Positions 30,791-42,700 are shown, numbered from the stretch's first letter. The stretch: DNA of 64,000 nt from Marinomonas colpomeniae (GCF_014803385.1 NZ_JACYFC010000004.1:411046-475045), one strand, 5' to 3'. Program-made: numbers and translations. The notes: generated from the letters alone by a model not told the origin.

Positions 30791-32413
30791 ATGGTTAACA
30801 ATCAAGAGTGGTGGCGTGGCGCTGTTATTTATCAAGTTTATCCTCGTAGTTTCTTCGACTCCAATAATGATGGTATTGGAGACCTTTCTGGTGTAACAAA
30901 AAAAATGTCCTATATTGCATCGCTTGGAGTCGATGCTATTTGGCTGTCACCTTTCTTTACATCCCCAATGAAAGACTTTGGCTACGATGTGTCAGACTAT
31001 TGTGATGTAGACCCCATTTTCGGCACTCTTGACGATTTTGATGAGCTTATTATTTCCGCTCATAATCACGGTCTCAAGGTTATGATCGATCAAGTATTAA
31101 ATCATAGCTCAGATCAACACCCTTGGTTTATTGAGTCTAGAAGCAGTCATGACAATTCAAAAGCCGATTGGTACGTATGGGCAGATGCGCAACCTGATGG
31201 TGCAGCCCCAAATAATTGGCTATCTGTTTTTGGAGGCCCTGCTTGGCATTGGGACAGTCGTAGAAGGCAGTACTATCTACATAATTTTTTAGACAGCCAA
31301 CCAGATTTAAACTTCCACAATCCAAATGTCGTGAGCTCATTGTTACATACTGTTGAATTTTGGCTTAAACGAGGTGTCGATGGTTTTCGCTTAGACACAG
31401 CAAACTATTACTACCACGATACAGAACTTAGAAATAACCCACCAAAAGAAAACGTCGTAGAAGGGAGTATTGGTGTACGTCTAGATAACCCCTATGCTTA
31501 TCAGCTGCATTTATACGATAAATCTCGTCCTGAAAACATTGCCTTTTTACAACGTCTACGCAACTTACTTGATCAATACCCAAATACCACGACTGTCGGT
31601 GAGGTCGGCTGCGACTTTTCGCTTAAAACAATGGCAGCTTACACTCAAGGCAACGACAAGCTCCACATGTGCTATTCCTTCGATTTGCTAACTCATGATT
31701 CATCCATGAAACACATTCGCAATACCATGGAGACAATTGAAGCAGGTTTAGGGGATGGATGGCCTTGTTGGTCAATCGGAAATCATGATGTAGAACGAGT
31801 CGCGACAAGGTGGGGTAGAAATCATCATTCAATCGAAAAATCCAAGATTTATATGGTGATGCTTTTATCATTACGAGGCAGTGTTTGTTTGTATCAAGGT
31901 GAAGAGCTTGGTTTACCTGAAGCGAATTTAGAGTTTAATCAGTTAGTCGACCCTTTTGGCATTAATTTCTGGCCTGAATTTAAAGGCAGGGACGGCTGTA
32001 GGACTCCTATTCCGTGGAAAAATCAACCCCTTGGAGGATTTACCGAATCCATTACTCCTTGGTTGCCGTTATCTAACGAACAATTACCATTAGCAGTAAA
32101 AGAGCAGGAAGATAACCGCCATTCTATTCTACATGCTTATCGTGACTTTCTTCATTTAAGACGAGCTCACCCTGAGTTAGTTCATGGAAGTATTCACTTT
32201 CTTTATAATGATGACTCCACATTGGTCTACACCCGAAGTTATAACCAAAAACAGCTATACATAGCATTAAACACGTCTGAACAGGATAAAATCATCCCTA
32301 TCGATTTGAATCTGACACCATTAATACTTCCAGAAGCACTAAAATCTGGCTATATCGATCACAATGCTGTTGTTCTTCCTCCCTTCTCATCACTTATCGC
32401 CTACATTTCTTAA
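30791..32413 (+). CDS. Alpha-glucosidase, GH13 family (GH13_23-like)
   Basis: A 540-residue cytoplasmic glycoside hydrolase without signal peptide. The (beta/alpha)8 motifs are clear: the nucleophile Asp202 in GFRLDTANYY, the acid/base Glu271 in VGEVG, and the transition-state Asp333 in IGNHDVERVATRW. These positions and the sequence around them coincide with the Halomonas alpha-glucosidase HaG as recalled, which favours hydrolysis or transglycosylation of maltose-like disaccharides or sucrose. AGGAG lies eight bases before the ATG. No sugar transporter is adjacent except the divergent MFS gene, whose link is unproven. Confidence 0.92.
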   Translation: MVNNQEWWRGAVIYQVYPRSFFDSNNDGIGDLSGVTKKMSYIASLGVDAIWLSPFFTSPMKDFGYDVSDYCDVDPIFGTLDDFDELIISAHNHGLKVMIDQVLNHSSDQHPWFIESRSSHDNSKADWYVWADAQPDGAAPNNWLSVFGGPAWHWDSRRRQYYLHNFLDSQPDLNFHNPNVVSSLLHTVEFWLKRGVDGFRLDTANYYYHDTELRNNPPKENVVEGSIGVRLDNPYAYQLHLYDKSRPENIAFLQRLRNLLDQYPNTTTVGEVGCDFSLKTMAAYTQGNDKLHMCYSFDLLTHDSSMKHIRNTMETIEAGLGDGWPCWSIGNHDVERVATRWGRNHHSIEKSKIYMVMLLSLRGSVCLYQGEELGLPEANLEFNQLVDPFGINFWPEFKGRDGCRTPIPWKNQPLGGFTESITPWLPLSNEQLPLAVKEQEDNRHSILHAYRDFLHLRRAHPELVHGSIHFLYNDDSTLVYTRSYNQKQLYIALNTSEQDKIIPIDLNLTPLILPEALKSGYIDHNAVVLPPFSSLIAYIS

Positions 32414-32447
32414 TATAAGTATTTAAGGGAGATATACTCGATACAAT

Positions 32448-32481
32448 AAAAAACCCACTTTTTTTATAAAAAGTGGGTTTT
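32448..32481. terminator. Bidirectional terminator between the alpha-glucosidase and perM genes
   Basis: AAAACCCACTTTTT pairs with AAAAAGTGGGTTTT. It lies between two convergent genes. Confidence 0.9.
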
Positions 32482-32515
32482 ACAAACACATTAGGGCTGA
32501 GAACTAATGCTCGGA

Positions 32516-33586
32516 TTAAATAGACTCAGAAGCCAGTTCTTCTTGGTTCGGCCATGCATTAATAATGGCCTTTACAAGCGTCGCTAGTGGAATAGCAAAA
32601 AATATCCCCCAGAAACCCCACACACCACCAAAAAACAATACAGCTACGATAATAGCTAATGGATGCAAGTTCACAGCTTCCGAAAACAGCAATGGCACAA
32701 GAACATTACCATCTAAAGCTTGAACGATTAGATACGCAACAACGACATAAACAAAATCACTTTGCGTGCCATATTGATAAAAGGCGACTAGCACAACAGG
32801 AATAGTAACTGCTGCGGCTCCAATATAAGGAATCAAAACGGAAAGACTGACCAACAAAGCTAACAATTCTGCATACTTCAACCCGAATATCGCAAATACA
32901 ATATAAGTCACAACACCTACGACTAACATTTCAATAAACTTTCCACGAATATAATTCGCAATTTGCTCATTCATTTCATGGGCAATATTTCTCATCATTT
33001 TTCGTTCTTTTGGTAACCATGAAGTCAAATAACTCAAGATCCTATCCTGATCTTTCAGTAAGAAAAACATCACTAAAGGCACTAAAACTAAATAAATAAC
33101 TAACGAAAATAAAGAGGGAATACTCGACAGTGAAAATGACACAAGCCATTGACCAAGGTTTGTCGACTCATTAGCTAAAGTATTAACAATTTCATCAATA
33201 GCGGTTTGACTTACAAACTCACTATTCCCTTCAGCAAAATGAAGAATTTCATCTCGAATAACGGTAAACATTCTTGGTGCATCTTGAACAAACCGTACCG
33301 CTTGACGCCAAATAATTGGCACCATTACTGCGATAAAAACACCACACGACGTTAAAAAAGTAAAAAATACAAGAAAGACAGATGTCACATGACCAAGACC
33401 AACTTTCTGTAACCTATCCACCACACCTTGAAGTAAGAATGCTAGAACGATCGCAATGAGCACAGGTGCAAGAACGCCACCCCACAAAGCTAAAACACCT
33501 AGAGTTGCTATTAAAAGCAAGAGAAATACAACGACTTCTTCATTAGAAAAATATCGTTTAATAAGCGTATCAACTATTTTAAACAT
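32516..33586 (-). CDS. perM: AI-2E family transporter, PerM-like permease
   Basis: A 356-residue integral membrane protein of the AI-2E transporter family, with about seven to eight hydrophobic segments and the conserved NEQIANYIRGKFIEMLVVG and LIPYIGAAAVTIP stretches. Homologues include TqsA and PerM; the substrate of PerM is unsettled. It follows the TusA-like gene by 13 bases, and the pair is divergent from a BepA-type peptidase, a neighbourhood also found at E. coli perM-bepA. Confidence 0.88.
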   Translation of the reverse strand: MFKIVDTLIKRYFSNEEVVVFLLLLIATLGVLALWGGVLAPVLIAIVLAFLLQGVVDRLQKVGLGHVTSVFLVFFTFLTSCGVFIAVMVPIIWRQAVRFVQDAPRMFTVIRDEILHFAEGNSEFVSQTAIDEIVNTLANESTNLGQWLVSFSLSSIPSLFSLVIYLVLVPLVMFFLLKDQDRILSYLTSWLPKERKMMRNIAHEMNEQIANYIRGKFIEMLVVGVVTYIVFAIFGLKYAELLALLVSLSVLIPYIGAAAVTIPVVLVAFYQYGTQSDFVYVVVAYLIVQALDGNVLVPLLFSEAVNLHPLAIIVAVLFFGGVWGFWGIFFAIPLATLVKAIINAWPNQEELASESI

Positions 33587-33599
33587 GCTTGAGTCCGTT

Positions 33600-33845
33600 T
33601 TAATTCTTCTGAATCACAAAGGTATATAGATCATTGTCTTCATTCATCGACAATAAAGAAAATCCAACTAATGCCACGTACTGAGGTATATCTTTCAACG
33701 ACCCAGAATCACCAGTTGTAACACATAAGCGTTCGCCTACTTGCATCTTACTCAGAGATAATTTGGTCTTTAGTAAAGGCATTGGGCAACGATCTTTTCT
33801 TGCATTCAAGATTACGTCATACTGCTTATGTTCATTGATTGTCAT
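33600..33845 (-). CDS. TusA/SirA-like sulfurtransferase
   Basis: An 81-residue single-domain protein with the family motif CPMPLLKTK, whose Cys carries persulfide in TusA. Sequence after the motif keeps the two-layer alpha/beta pattern. It is probably one of the TusA paralogues (YedF/SirA-type) rather than the thiouridine-synthesis TusA, since no tus or mnm genes are nearby. It is co-directional with perM (13-base gap) and its upstream region overlaps the divergent M48 peptidase promoter. Confidence 0.85.
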   Translation of the reverse strand: MTINEHKQYDVILNARKDRCPMPLLKTKLSLSKMQVGERLCVTTGDSGSLKDIPQYVALVGFSLLSMNEDNDLYTFVIQKN

Positions 33846-33893
33846 TTTACATTGTACCTATTACTTTTTTACCTAATAAATATTTGCCATATT

Positions 33894-35306
33894 ATGAGAC
33901 TATTTTTAAACGTTACAACAGGTTTGACCATATTTGCCTTTGTTTTTACAAGTGCCCTAGCCACTTCTGCTCTTTCGGCTATTCCCGACTTAGAGGCTAA
34001 TAAAGATGAGCGATCTTTATCTAACCCTTCCTATGTACTAGGGCAGCATTGGTTTCGCCAATTAAATGGCAGTAGAGCATTAATCGATTTTCCACCAGCT
34101 TATGACTATTTAAAAGACACGCTTTCAAAAATTTTACCGCAAACAAATCTTTATAATAAAACGGTGGAAATGACTTTTTTAAACAGTTCACAAAGCAACG
34201 CCTTTGTCATTCCTGGAAACCATATGTTTATTTACTCGGACATTATGGAAATAATTACCAATGAAGATATGTTCTTAGGGCTTCTTTCTCATGAAGTAGC
34301 TCACTTAGATCTTAGACATTACGAGCGACAAAAAAAATATGCGAACGAAGAGCTACAAAAAACGTTAGCCTTAATTGGCGCAGGAATAGCGGCGGCTCTT
34401 GCTGGTGCGGATGGCGATGCGACAACAGCACTTTGGTTAGGAGGTATAGCAAATCAAGCAGAAAACAAACTCACCTATAGCCGAACTCAAGAACAAGAAG
34501 CAGATAGACGAGGTAGACAATATTTAATTGAAGCAGACCTATCTCCTGAGGGTATGACAGAACTATTCCAAGCTTTTTTCAAACAAGCACTTGGTCGACC
34601 TAAATTAGAATTTTTATCTACACACCCCTCTCCGGACTCCAGGTTATCTGATTCCTTTAGTGTTGAATCAAAAGAAACAATTCTCAGCTATAAAGCACCT
34701 ACTGATTTTGAATATTTCAGAGCGAGTTTATTAGCATACAGAGCCGGCTTAGAAGAACAGCCATATAGCTATCTTAATCAAAAAATACAAAATGAAGATG
34801 TTAAAAATTTCGCAAAAGGGCTTTTTTCCTACCTTATTCACTCTCCTGAACGTTCACTTAATTTCTTAGAGAAACTAGAAAAACATAATCAGTTCACAGA
34901 CTACCTTCAGGCATTAAGCTTTATAGCAACAAACCAAAATGAAAATAGCTTACAAATTATTGATAAACAACTAGATATAGCTCCAAAAAATATAATTTTC
35001 TCAATACTTAAGGCTGAAGTAAATCAATCACTTCCACAAAAAATTCTTTCTGATTATCTATATGAAGAACGCATATTTTGGCGGGCTAACATACAATATT
35101 ATAAATCGATAAATAACATACCAATGGCATTACATTATCGCTCTCTTCTTGACTTCAGCCAGGGTAAAGATAAAACAGCAAGATATCTAAACGAGAGAGC
35201 AGAAAATGACGCACTAGATAGTGAAAAAGAAGTCATTAGAGAAACAGGGGTATTTTTTAAAAAAATAAGGGATGTGGAAAGGCAAGAGGATATAGATGAA
35301 AAATAG
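33894..35306 (+). CDS. bepA: BepA-like periplasmic M48 metalloprotease with TPR-like C-terminus
   Basis: A 470-residue protein (E. coli BepA 487). A signal peptide (about residues 1-24) is followed by an M48 domain with HEVAH at 133-137 and the third zinc ligand in EQEADRRG, then a helical, TPR-like C-terminal half (about 270-470). BepA-type proteins act as protease and chaperone for outer-membrane assembly, for example of LptD. The start at 33894 leaves a normal signal peptide, whereas the open frame upstream runs into tusA. The C-terminal half is more divergent, so the ortholog name is given with some reserve. Confidence 0.87.
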   Translation: MRLFLNVTTGLTIFAFVFTSALATSALSAIPDLEANKDERSLSNPSYVLGQHWFRQLNGSRALIDFPPAYDYLKDTLSKILPQTNLYNKTVEMTFLNSSQSNAFVIPGNHMFIYSDIMEIITNEDMFLGLLSHEVAHLDLRHYERQKKYANEELQKTLALIGAGIAAALAGADGDATTALWLGGIANQAENKLTYSRTQEQEADRRGRQYLIEADLSPEGMTELFQAFFKQALGRPKLEFLSTHPSPDSRLSDSFSVESKETILSYKAPTDFEYFRASLLAYRAGLEEQPYSYLNQKIQNEDVKNFAKGLFSYLIHSPERSLNFLEKLEKHNQFTDYLQALSFIATNQNENSLQIIDKQLDIAPKNIIFSILKAEVNQSLPQKILSDYLYEERIFWRANIQYYKSINNIPMALHYRSLLDFSQGKDKTARYLNERAENDALDSEKEVIRETGVFFKKIRDVERQEDIDEK

Positions 35307-35555
35307 TGTTTTTAACGTGAAATTTTAGAATTTTGGTTGAACTCTTGGAGATATAAAAAAAACCAGATCTTCTTTAGATTTTAACAAAAAAATACAACTT
35401 ATTTCTACATTCTTTACGGTGAGCATATATTATGTAATTGATCGTATTAGATATTAAGTTAGATATAATGTTTTTTAGCATGATAAAATACATCTTCACT
35501 TCTAATTTTTTTCATCCATATTTCCGTAAAAAAGCCAGTACTTGAGTTATAATTT

Positions 35556-37637
35556 ATGCATTTGCATTTTATCGTAGACCAATTATATTCCATAAATTCT
35601 CTGTGTCTGAAAAAGGTACTTTCTGTTTTTTTACCTTCGAAATTACCTATTAACAAAAATCTGACACAAGTTTTTTTAACTATATTTTTCACATTTTACA
35701 TTAGTCTAGCGAACTCTCAAGAAAACACGTCAGCGATTAACACTGAGACTATATCTGAGATGCCTACTGCTCTAACGTTTATAGATAAGGCTGAAAATCA
35801 CTACCAGAAAAAAAATTATAATGCCGCTATTGACCAATATATTCATGCATCGAAATATTTGTCACACCCCGATAAAGCCACAAAAAAGAAGCTAGGACAA
35901 ATATATAAGAAAATAGCACAGTCATATAAACGTTTAAAAAACAGACAACAAACGGTTTTTTTTTATAAAGAAGCATTAGACACATTTACGGACATTGAAG
36001 ACAAAAAAAACATGGCCCGTACACTCAATACTCTTGCAGAAGCCGAACGTTATCTAGGACATTATGTAGTAGCATTAGATTATTCAACCCAAGGTTTAAA
36101 GCTACACACCGAACTTGACGATCCTGAAGGACGCGCTAAAGCACTAATCGGTGCAGGAATTATTTCTCGATATATCAACCATTATGAAAAATCCCTTGAA
36201 TACTTTTATGAAGCCTATCAGTACTATGAAAAAGTAAATAACGCCTCTGGTATTGCGAAAACATCCAACCAAATGGGACTTATATATACAAAAATAAAGG
36301 AATTTGATCATGCTAGATTCTTTTATCAACGAACAATTAACCTTCCAAAAAATGAAATAGATCCTGACACACTAGCCATTGCATCTAGAGAAATTGCCGT
36401 TATAGCTTTGAACTCTGAAGATTATGTAACCGCACGAATGATGGCAAAAAGAGCCTATAATATTTATCAAAGCGAAAATAACAAATCAAAAAGTTCCCTT
36501 ACCACACGAATTATTGCAAACACTTACCGAGCTCAACAGGATATTAATAACGCTATAATTTATTACAGAAAATCTCTATCTCTTGCTACAGAGGTAGGAA
36601 GTAAAATATATCAAATAAAAGCGCTAATCCCTTTAGGTAATGTTCTAATTCATAGCAATCTAGACGAATCTATTCGCTTATTGAAAAAAGCATTAACACT
36701 CTCTATTCAGATAGACACTAAACCCCATCAATTATATGCCTACCATGAACTTAGAGAAGCTGAAAAATTACGAGGAAACATTTCAGCGTCACTCAGCTAC
36801 GCTGAAAAAGAAATTCATTTATCTAACGTAATTCAAAAAGAGAGAGAAGATAATAAGCTAGTTCTAGTGAAAGCTAAACTACACTCTAGACAGTTAGAGA
36901 TAGAGTTAGAATCGTTAAAGAAAGCAACAAAGCTGGATCAACTTACATTAGCTAAGAATAAAAGTGAAATTGAAATAGCAGAACAAGCAAGAAAAATATC
37001 TGAACTAGAACTTACGAAAAACAAATATGCCAGCGTCACACTGGCGTCTTTACTGACAATATGTTTATTCGTTTCAATCTATATTTCCCGAAGATTCATA
37101 ATTTCAAAAAGACGTAATAAAGAACTCAACTACTTGGCAACTCGTGACCCGTTGACGAACTGCTATAATCGTCGCGTTTTATTTGATTTTATAAATCAAG
37201 ATTTTTCAGACTCAAGACAACTCGGAGAATATTGTATTATTCTAGCTGATATAGATCACTTTAAAGCTGTCAATGACACCTATGGACATAGCGCTGGCGA
37301 TACGGTACTTCGTGAAGTAGCTAAAGTTTTACAAGCTAGTGTTGATCAGAATGATATAGTGGCGCGCTTTGGTGGCGAAGAGTTTTGTATTGTTTTACCT
37401 AAAGCCTCTCAAGGTCAAGCAATACAGGTTGCTGAGACTATTAGACAGTCTATAGAGAGTACTAACTTTGGAGACATTTCCATTACGTGTAGCTTAGGGG
37501 TAACCTCAATTAAGTTTAACGCCAAGTCTTCTACAGAATTAATTGATCAAGCCGATTTAGCACTCTTTAAATCAAAATCTAATGGTCGCAACCTAGTCAC
37601 TCTGTGGGATAAAACGCTTGAAAACAATCATAAGTAG
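35556..37637 (+). CDS. Diguanylate cyclase with periplasmic TPR sensor domain
   Basis: About 693 residues: a signal-like hydrophobic segment (about 37-54), a periplasmic array of TPR repeats (about 70-430), a coiled coil, one transmembrane helix (about 490-513), and a C-terminal GGDEF domain. The active site reads GGEEF (606-610), so c-di-GMP synthesis is expected. The RxxD inhibitory site five residues upstream is not conserved (DQND there), so product inhibition is probably absent. The start is uncertain: the ATG at 35556 has no clear Shine-Dalgarno and is preceded at once by TATAAT, so initiation may be further in. The TPRs may sense cell-envelope proteins or peptides. Confidence 0.85.
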   Translation: MHLHFIVDQLYSINSLCLKKVLSVFLPSKLPINKNLTQVFLTIFFTFYISLANSQENTSAINTETISEMPTALTFIDKAENHYQKKNYNAAIDQYIHASKYLSHPDKATKKKLGQIYKKIAQSYKRLKNRQQTVFFYKEALDTFTDIEDKKNMARTLNTLAEAERYLGHYVVALDYSTQGLKLHTELDDPEGRAKALIGAGIISRYINHYEKSLEYFYEAYQYYEKVNNASGIAKTSNQMGLIYTKIKEFDHARFFYQRTINLPKNEIDPDTLAIASREIAVIALNSEDYVTARMMAKRAYNIYQSENNKSKSSLTTRIIANTYRAQQDINNAIIYYRKSLSLATEVGSKIYQIKALIPLGNVLIHSNLDESIRLLKKALTLSIQIDTKPHQLYAYHELREAEKLRGNISASLSYAEKEIHLSNVIQKEREDNKLVLVKAKLHSRQLEIELESLKKATKLDQLTLAKNKSEIEIAEQARKISELELTKNKYASVTLASLLTICLFVSIYISRRFIISKRRNKELNYLATRDPLTNCYNRRVLFDFINQDFSDSRQLGEYCIILADIDHFKAVNDTYGHSAGDTVLREVAKVLQASVDQNDIVARFGGEEFCIVLPKASQGQAIQVAETIRQSIESTNFGDISITCSLGVTSIKFNAKSSTELIDQADLALFKSKSNGRNLVTLWDKTLENNHK

Positions 37638-38178
37638 ATATGAGGCCCATAGAGATACAAACGGAAACTTGTTAACCTAATAATAATCTAAATATTCGCT
37701 CTTCTCTGTTTTCAATCATTCAAAAGACTTAAAGTATTTCCTCCCTGATCAGGCGTATAAAACATTACTTACGCTTGATAATCATCGAAATTTAAATAGT
37801 TTCTTATACTATCTAATTCACTCAAATCACTGATAATTAAAGAGTCAAATATCAATTAATGAATAACTTTATTGAAAAACTCTAACGTAACTAAGTACTA
37901 CCTCAAGTAACCATCAGTTAAAAATTCCAGCCTTAAAATACATTAAGATGACTATCGTGTTCTTTTTTTGGAGTCACAATATAATCACAAATTTACCGAA
38001 TGGATATTTTTTTAAATATGCATTGATATTTCAAAAGTAAAAATGAGTAATTGAAATTGAGAGGTTTTGATAAAAAATTTGATTCGAGGGTTTTTATTAT
38101 CTATGGCAGGAGTATTGAAATTAAATTAGTTAGGGAGTACTTATCATATTTAAGAGTGAACCTACGAATTTACTGAAG
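37638..38178. other. 541-bp AT-rich intergenic region without a gene
   Basis: Lies between the diguanylate cyclase gene and the tRNA array. No convincing open reading frame, RNA gene or terminator with a U-tract is seen. It is strongly AT-rich. Confidence 0.6.
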
Positions 38179-38255
<77 letters not shown>

Positions 38256-38341
38256 ACAAGTTAAACTATTGATATAGTTTACTTTTTAGTGATATTTTCT
38301 GAATATTTTTATGATCAAATCTATTTTCTAATAGATATAAA

Positions 38342-38418
<77 letters not shown>

Positions 38419-38504
38419 ACAGATTAAACTATTGATATAGTTTACTTTTTAGTGATATTTTCTGAATATTTTTATGATCAAATCTATTTTCTAATAGATA
38501 TAAA

Positions 38505-38581
<77 letters not shown>

Positions 38582-38667
38582 ACAGATTAAACTATTGATA
38601 TAGTTTACTTTTTAGTGATATTTTCTGAATATTTTTATGATCAAATCTATTTTCTAATAGATTTAAA

Positions 38668-38744
<77 letters not shown>

Positions 38745-38758
38745 ACAACGAGGTGCGT

Positions 38759-38786
38759 ATTATAGGTAGATTAAACAAGGAGTCAA
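38759..38786 (-). promoter_or_regulatory. Strong promoter of the tRNA-fMet array
   Basis: On the minus strand TTGACT (38781-38786), 16-base spacer, then a perfect TATAAT (38759-38764), with a GC-richer discriminator (ACGCACCTCG) before the first tRNA. The discriminator suggests stringent control, typical of stable RNA promoters. No comparable promoter is seen in the spacers, so the array is probably one transcript. Confidence 0.85.
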
Positions 38787-38944
38787 GGCAACTTAGAGAT
38801 TTACATCAGATAAGTTTGAAAAACATTTTTCTTGCATATTTATCCTCTATATTTATAAAAATTTTAAACCACTTGAATCCACTTTTATCACAAGGTAAAA
38901 AGTGTTATCCAATTATTTTGATATAAATGCTAGGAACCCAACAC

Positions 38945-39604
38945 ATGACAGATAAAATCCAAGATATTTTGAAAAAATCTATAATCCCCGAAAAAACGCA
39001 GGCCCTTGCCGGTAGAAGTACTCCGTTAAAAATCTCAGGTAGAAGCGCTATAAATAACGAGCCTTTTATCCGTAACGTAAACGCAAACGAAGCCGAAATC
39101 ATTATTGGCATGGGCTGTTTCTGGGGTGCAGAACGAAAACTGTGGAATACACCAGGAGTTGTAGTAACTTCCGTTGGCTACGCTGGTGGCTACACCCCCA
39201 ACCCAACTTATGAAGAAACTTGCTCTGGACAAACAGGGCACAGTGAAGTCGTCCAAGTGGTATTCGATACTTCTATTATTTCGTTAGAAGGTGTTTTAAA
39301 GGTGTTTTGGGAAAATCATGACCCAACACAAGGAATGAAACAAGGCAACGACGTAGGGAGCCAATACCGCTCTGTTATCTATACAAAAAACGATCAAGAC
39401 CTTGCTGTAGCAGAAGCCAGTAAAGCAGCTTTTCAGAAAGAACTTATTGCCGCTGGACACGGTATGATCACAACAGAAATCGAGCCGCTTGATGTATATT
39501 ACTTCGCAGAGGAGTATCACCAACAATATTTACACAAGAATCCAAATGGTTATTGTGGTTTAAATGGCACAGGTGTGAGTTGCCCTATTGGCTTTGCTCG
39601 TTAA
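38945..39604 (+). CDS. msrA: Peptide methionine sulfoxide reductase MsrA
   Basis: MsrA repairs methionine-S-sulfoxide in proteins. The 219-residue protein has the active-site GCFWGAERK and [35 protein letters not shown] and a C-terminal YCGLNGTG with the resolving Cys region, as in the E. coli enzyme (212). An in-frame ATG lies six codons upstream, but TAGGAA fits the ATG at 38945. No msrB is adjacent. Confidence 0.95.
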   Translation: MTDKIQDILKKSIIPEKTQALAGRSTPLKISGRSAINNEPFIRNVNANEAEIIIGMGCFWGAERKLWNTPGVVVTSVGYAGGYTPNPTYEETCSGQTGHSEVVQVVFDTSIISLEGVLKVFWENHDPTQGMKQGNDVGSQYRSVIYTKNDQDLAVAEASKAAFQKELIAAGHGMITTEIEPLDVYYFAEEYHQQYLHKNPNGYCGLNGTGVSCPIGFAR

Positions 39605-39653
39605 GAAGATAAGCTACTTTAAACAACGTTATTAACAACAGATTCAAGAAATG

Positions 39654-39690
39654 AAAAAGCCGAATTGAAAATTCCAATTCGGCTTTTTAT
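39654..39690. terminator. Bidirectional terminator between msrA and the large adhesin gene
   Basis: Perfect 14-bp arms AAAAAGCCGAATTG (39654-39667) and CAATTCGGCTTTTT (39675-39688), loop 7, between convergent genes. Confidence 0.93.
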
Positions 39691-39705
39691 TGGCTCATGC
39701 AATGA

Positions 39706-42700
39706 TTAGCCGTCTATATTAATACTGTACTCCTGCTCGTTGTAGATAACAGTTACAGTTGAACCACTATCTAATGTAGAGTCGGAGCCAAATGTCGCAA
39801 CATCATGATCAGCGCCGTTTTCATCCTTCACTGTTAAGCTACCAGATCCATCATCATTCGAATCCAATGTAAGGTTTGCATTAAGATAAGCGGTAACAGC
39901 ATCCACATCATCTAAGTCAATATTATCACCCGATAATAAGTCACTGACATCAAGAGCATCATCGTTAACATTAAAATCAGTAATAGTATCAATGCTACCA
40001 ATAGATGGATCCTGAAGAATAAACAAATCACAGCCATCACCACCAGTGAGTGTGTCCTGACCTTGACCTCCTAATAGAATGTCGTTTCCGTCTCCACCCA
40101 ATAAGGTGTCATCGCCATCCTCACCACGAAGAATGTCGTTTCCGGCGCCACCTTCAATATAATCTTGACCAGAGCCGCCGTCTAATAAATCGTCTCCTTC
40201 ATTGCCGTATAGATTGTCGTCTCCGTCACCACCTTCTAACCAATCGCTTCCTTCTCCACCAAATAGGTCATCTTGACTATTATTACCAACAAGATGGTCA
40301 TCTCCGCCATTACCATAAATGGTATCGTCGTTACTTGTTCCTATAACGTGAGAACCAGTTTCGCCATCGTTCCAGTACTTATCATTTTGATCAACAGAAT
40401 CAGTTGAAGTATCTTCAATGCCTGTATTAGATTCAAACCATGTAATATTATCGTCCAAGTTTGCTGCCATTTCTTCAAACTTGGTTGATTCGTCATCACT
40501 GCTATTCGAATCATCCGTTGTATTTGAATAGGTGTAAGAAGTTTGTGTTAGAACAATATTATCATTGCTATCTAAAGAACTAACCACCGCATCAAAGTCA
40601 TTATCAACATCTAGATCAGATTTAGCGACATCAACGGTCCAAGATCCTTCTGACGTCACAACCGTGGTATAGGTAGTTCCGTTAATTTCCAGCGTTACTG
40701 TATTGCCTTCAGATATATAACCACCCGTTGCAGTACCAGTAACAGTATAAAGATCATTTGAATTGAGTGTAGATTCAGTATTTGCCGTACCATTAGCAAA
40801 TACTGTCAATACTGTCGCATCTGTTGTTAATTCACCTTCATCAACATCATAAACAACACCATCACTAAACATGATGTATTCAAAGTCTTCTATATATTCA
40901 GTGCGAATACTATCGACGTCATTGATATAGTCATCATAAGAATACGATGCTAAATACAAATAATCTGTTCCAGATGAGCCTCCATCGACGGTGTCGCTAA
41001 TGGTTCCACCGATAGAAAGGTAATCATCCCCTTCATCCATGTGAATTTCGCCACTAACATTACCTCCCACAGTAACAGTATCGTTCCCTTCATCTGTTTC
41101 TAATGAATTAGTGCTACTGAAATTACCACCAATAATGACAGTGTCATGACCAGCTCCCATATCAATTTCAGCATTTCCACTAATGTCATCACCAACGGTA
41201 ATTGTATCGTCACCATCTCCCATATCGATGAAAGTATTTCCTTTAATATCATCTTCAACAGTGATCGTATCGTTACCTGAATCCATATCAATATAAGTAG
41301 AGCCTTCGATATCTGACGTACCTGTACTTACAGTAATGCTGTCATCACCACTACCAAATCCATCTTCACTATCAAACGTTCCACTACTGATATCGCTCGT
41401 TGTACTGTAATCATAACTGTCATCAACAGAACCTAAAGTGACACTTTCAACGGTTACAGTGCCTAGTGTGCTTGCATCTGGATAAACATTAATAATTAAA
41501 GTGTTCTCAACAGAGTCACCATCTGTATCCACAACTGTATAAGTGTATGTCAGTACTTCAGTACTACTAATTGAATTAAGAAGCGAGTCACTTGGCGTAA
41601 AGCTGTAAGTTCCATCTGTGTTGATCACCAAGGTGCCATTATTATCAGTCGTATCACTAGCAACAACATAAGCAAAACCATCGTCACCACCATCAACGGT
41701 TAACATACCCGTTAATATATTATCATCAGAACTTGTTGTCTCACTTGATTCAACATGAGCAACCACAGAGAAAGTAGCGGTTTCATTTTCGGCAGTAGAA
41801 ACAGTTGTCACCACTTCTCCATCCACTAAGAAACCATCTAAGTACACAGTATAAGTAACACCATCTACTTCCACTGTTGCGCTTGTTGTTTCAAGGGTTA
41901 ATGAATCATCTGAATTCGAGCTTGAATTATCTGTTTCATCGACAACAAGTGAAGAAGATAGATTCACTGTCACTTCTTCACCCGCAATAACCAAAGTCAC
42001 ATCAACATTGAAATCTGTTTCTTCTAAGTTATCGCTTACTTCTTTATTGTCATAAGTAGAAGTCGTAGCATCATTCGTATGAGAAATACTAGCGATAACG
42101 ACAGAGTCTCCAAAGCCTAAGTCTGAAGCCGCATCACCTTCACTGGCTGTTATAGAGCTTTCTCCGGCGTCATACTTGTTATTTTTACCTCCATTACCCC
42201 ACGAAACAACTTCATCATACACATCATCATCATTATTTTCTTCATCGGAACGACCTCTCCAACCTCCTTCATCAAACTCAGAATTCGAGAAGCCTGATGC
42301 AATACTAGAAATTGCGAAAGTACTAACTGCGGCAACAAGTTGAAGCGTTGATGTGGTTGTTACTGACACCGGTGTATTATTGACAGCCAATGCGGTAACA
42401 CTCGATTCTTCTGAAGTATTTCCTGCAGCATCCGTAATCGTCGCAGTAACAGTCTCTTCTGGAGATATCTCGACGTTTACTTCACCTGCTGTAATTTCCG
42501 CTTCAGTTAAAGTATGTGTCTCACCATTGATGGTCAAGGTATCCCTTGTCGCATTAAAGTCGTCTGGTAGAGTGATCGTCGCTGTTACCGTACCGTCGGT
42601 TCCAAGCTCTTCCGCGTTGTAAACGCCATCTTCGCTGGTATCTGCTGCCTCCAAACTGATCATCGGCGCATCAGCTGAAGTATCAACCGTATGAGTTGAG

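Noticed and set aside
38158..38170. Short match to the tRNA T-arm next to copy 1 (CCTACGAA), a possible decayed fifth tRNA
   Set aside because: Only about a dozen bases match and no other tRNA arm follows, so it is probably chance.
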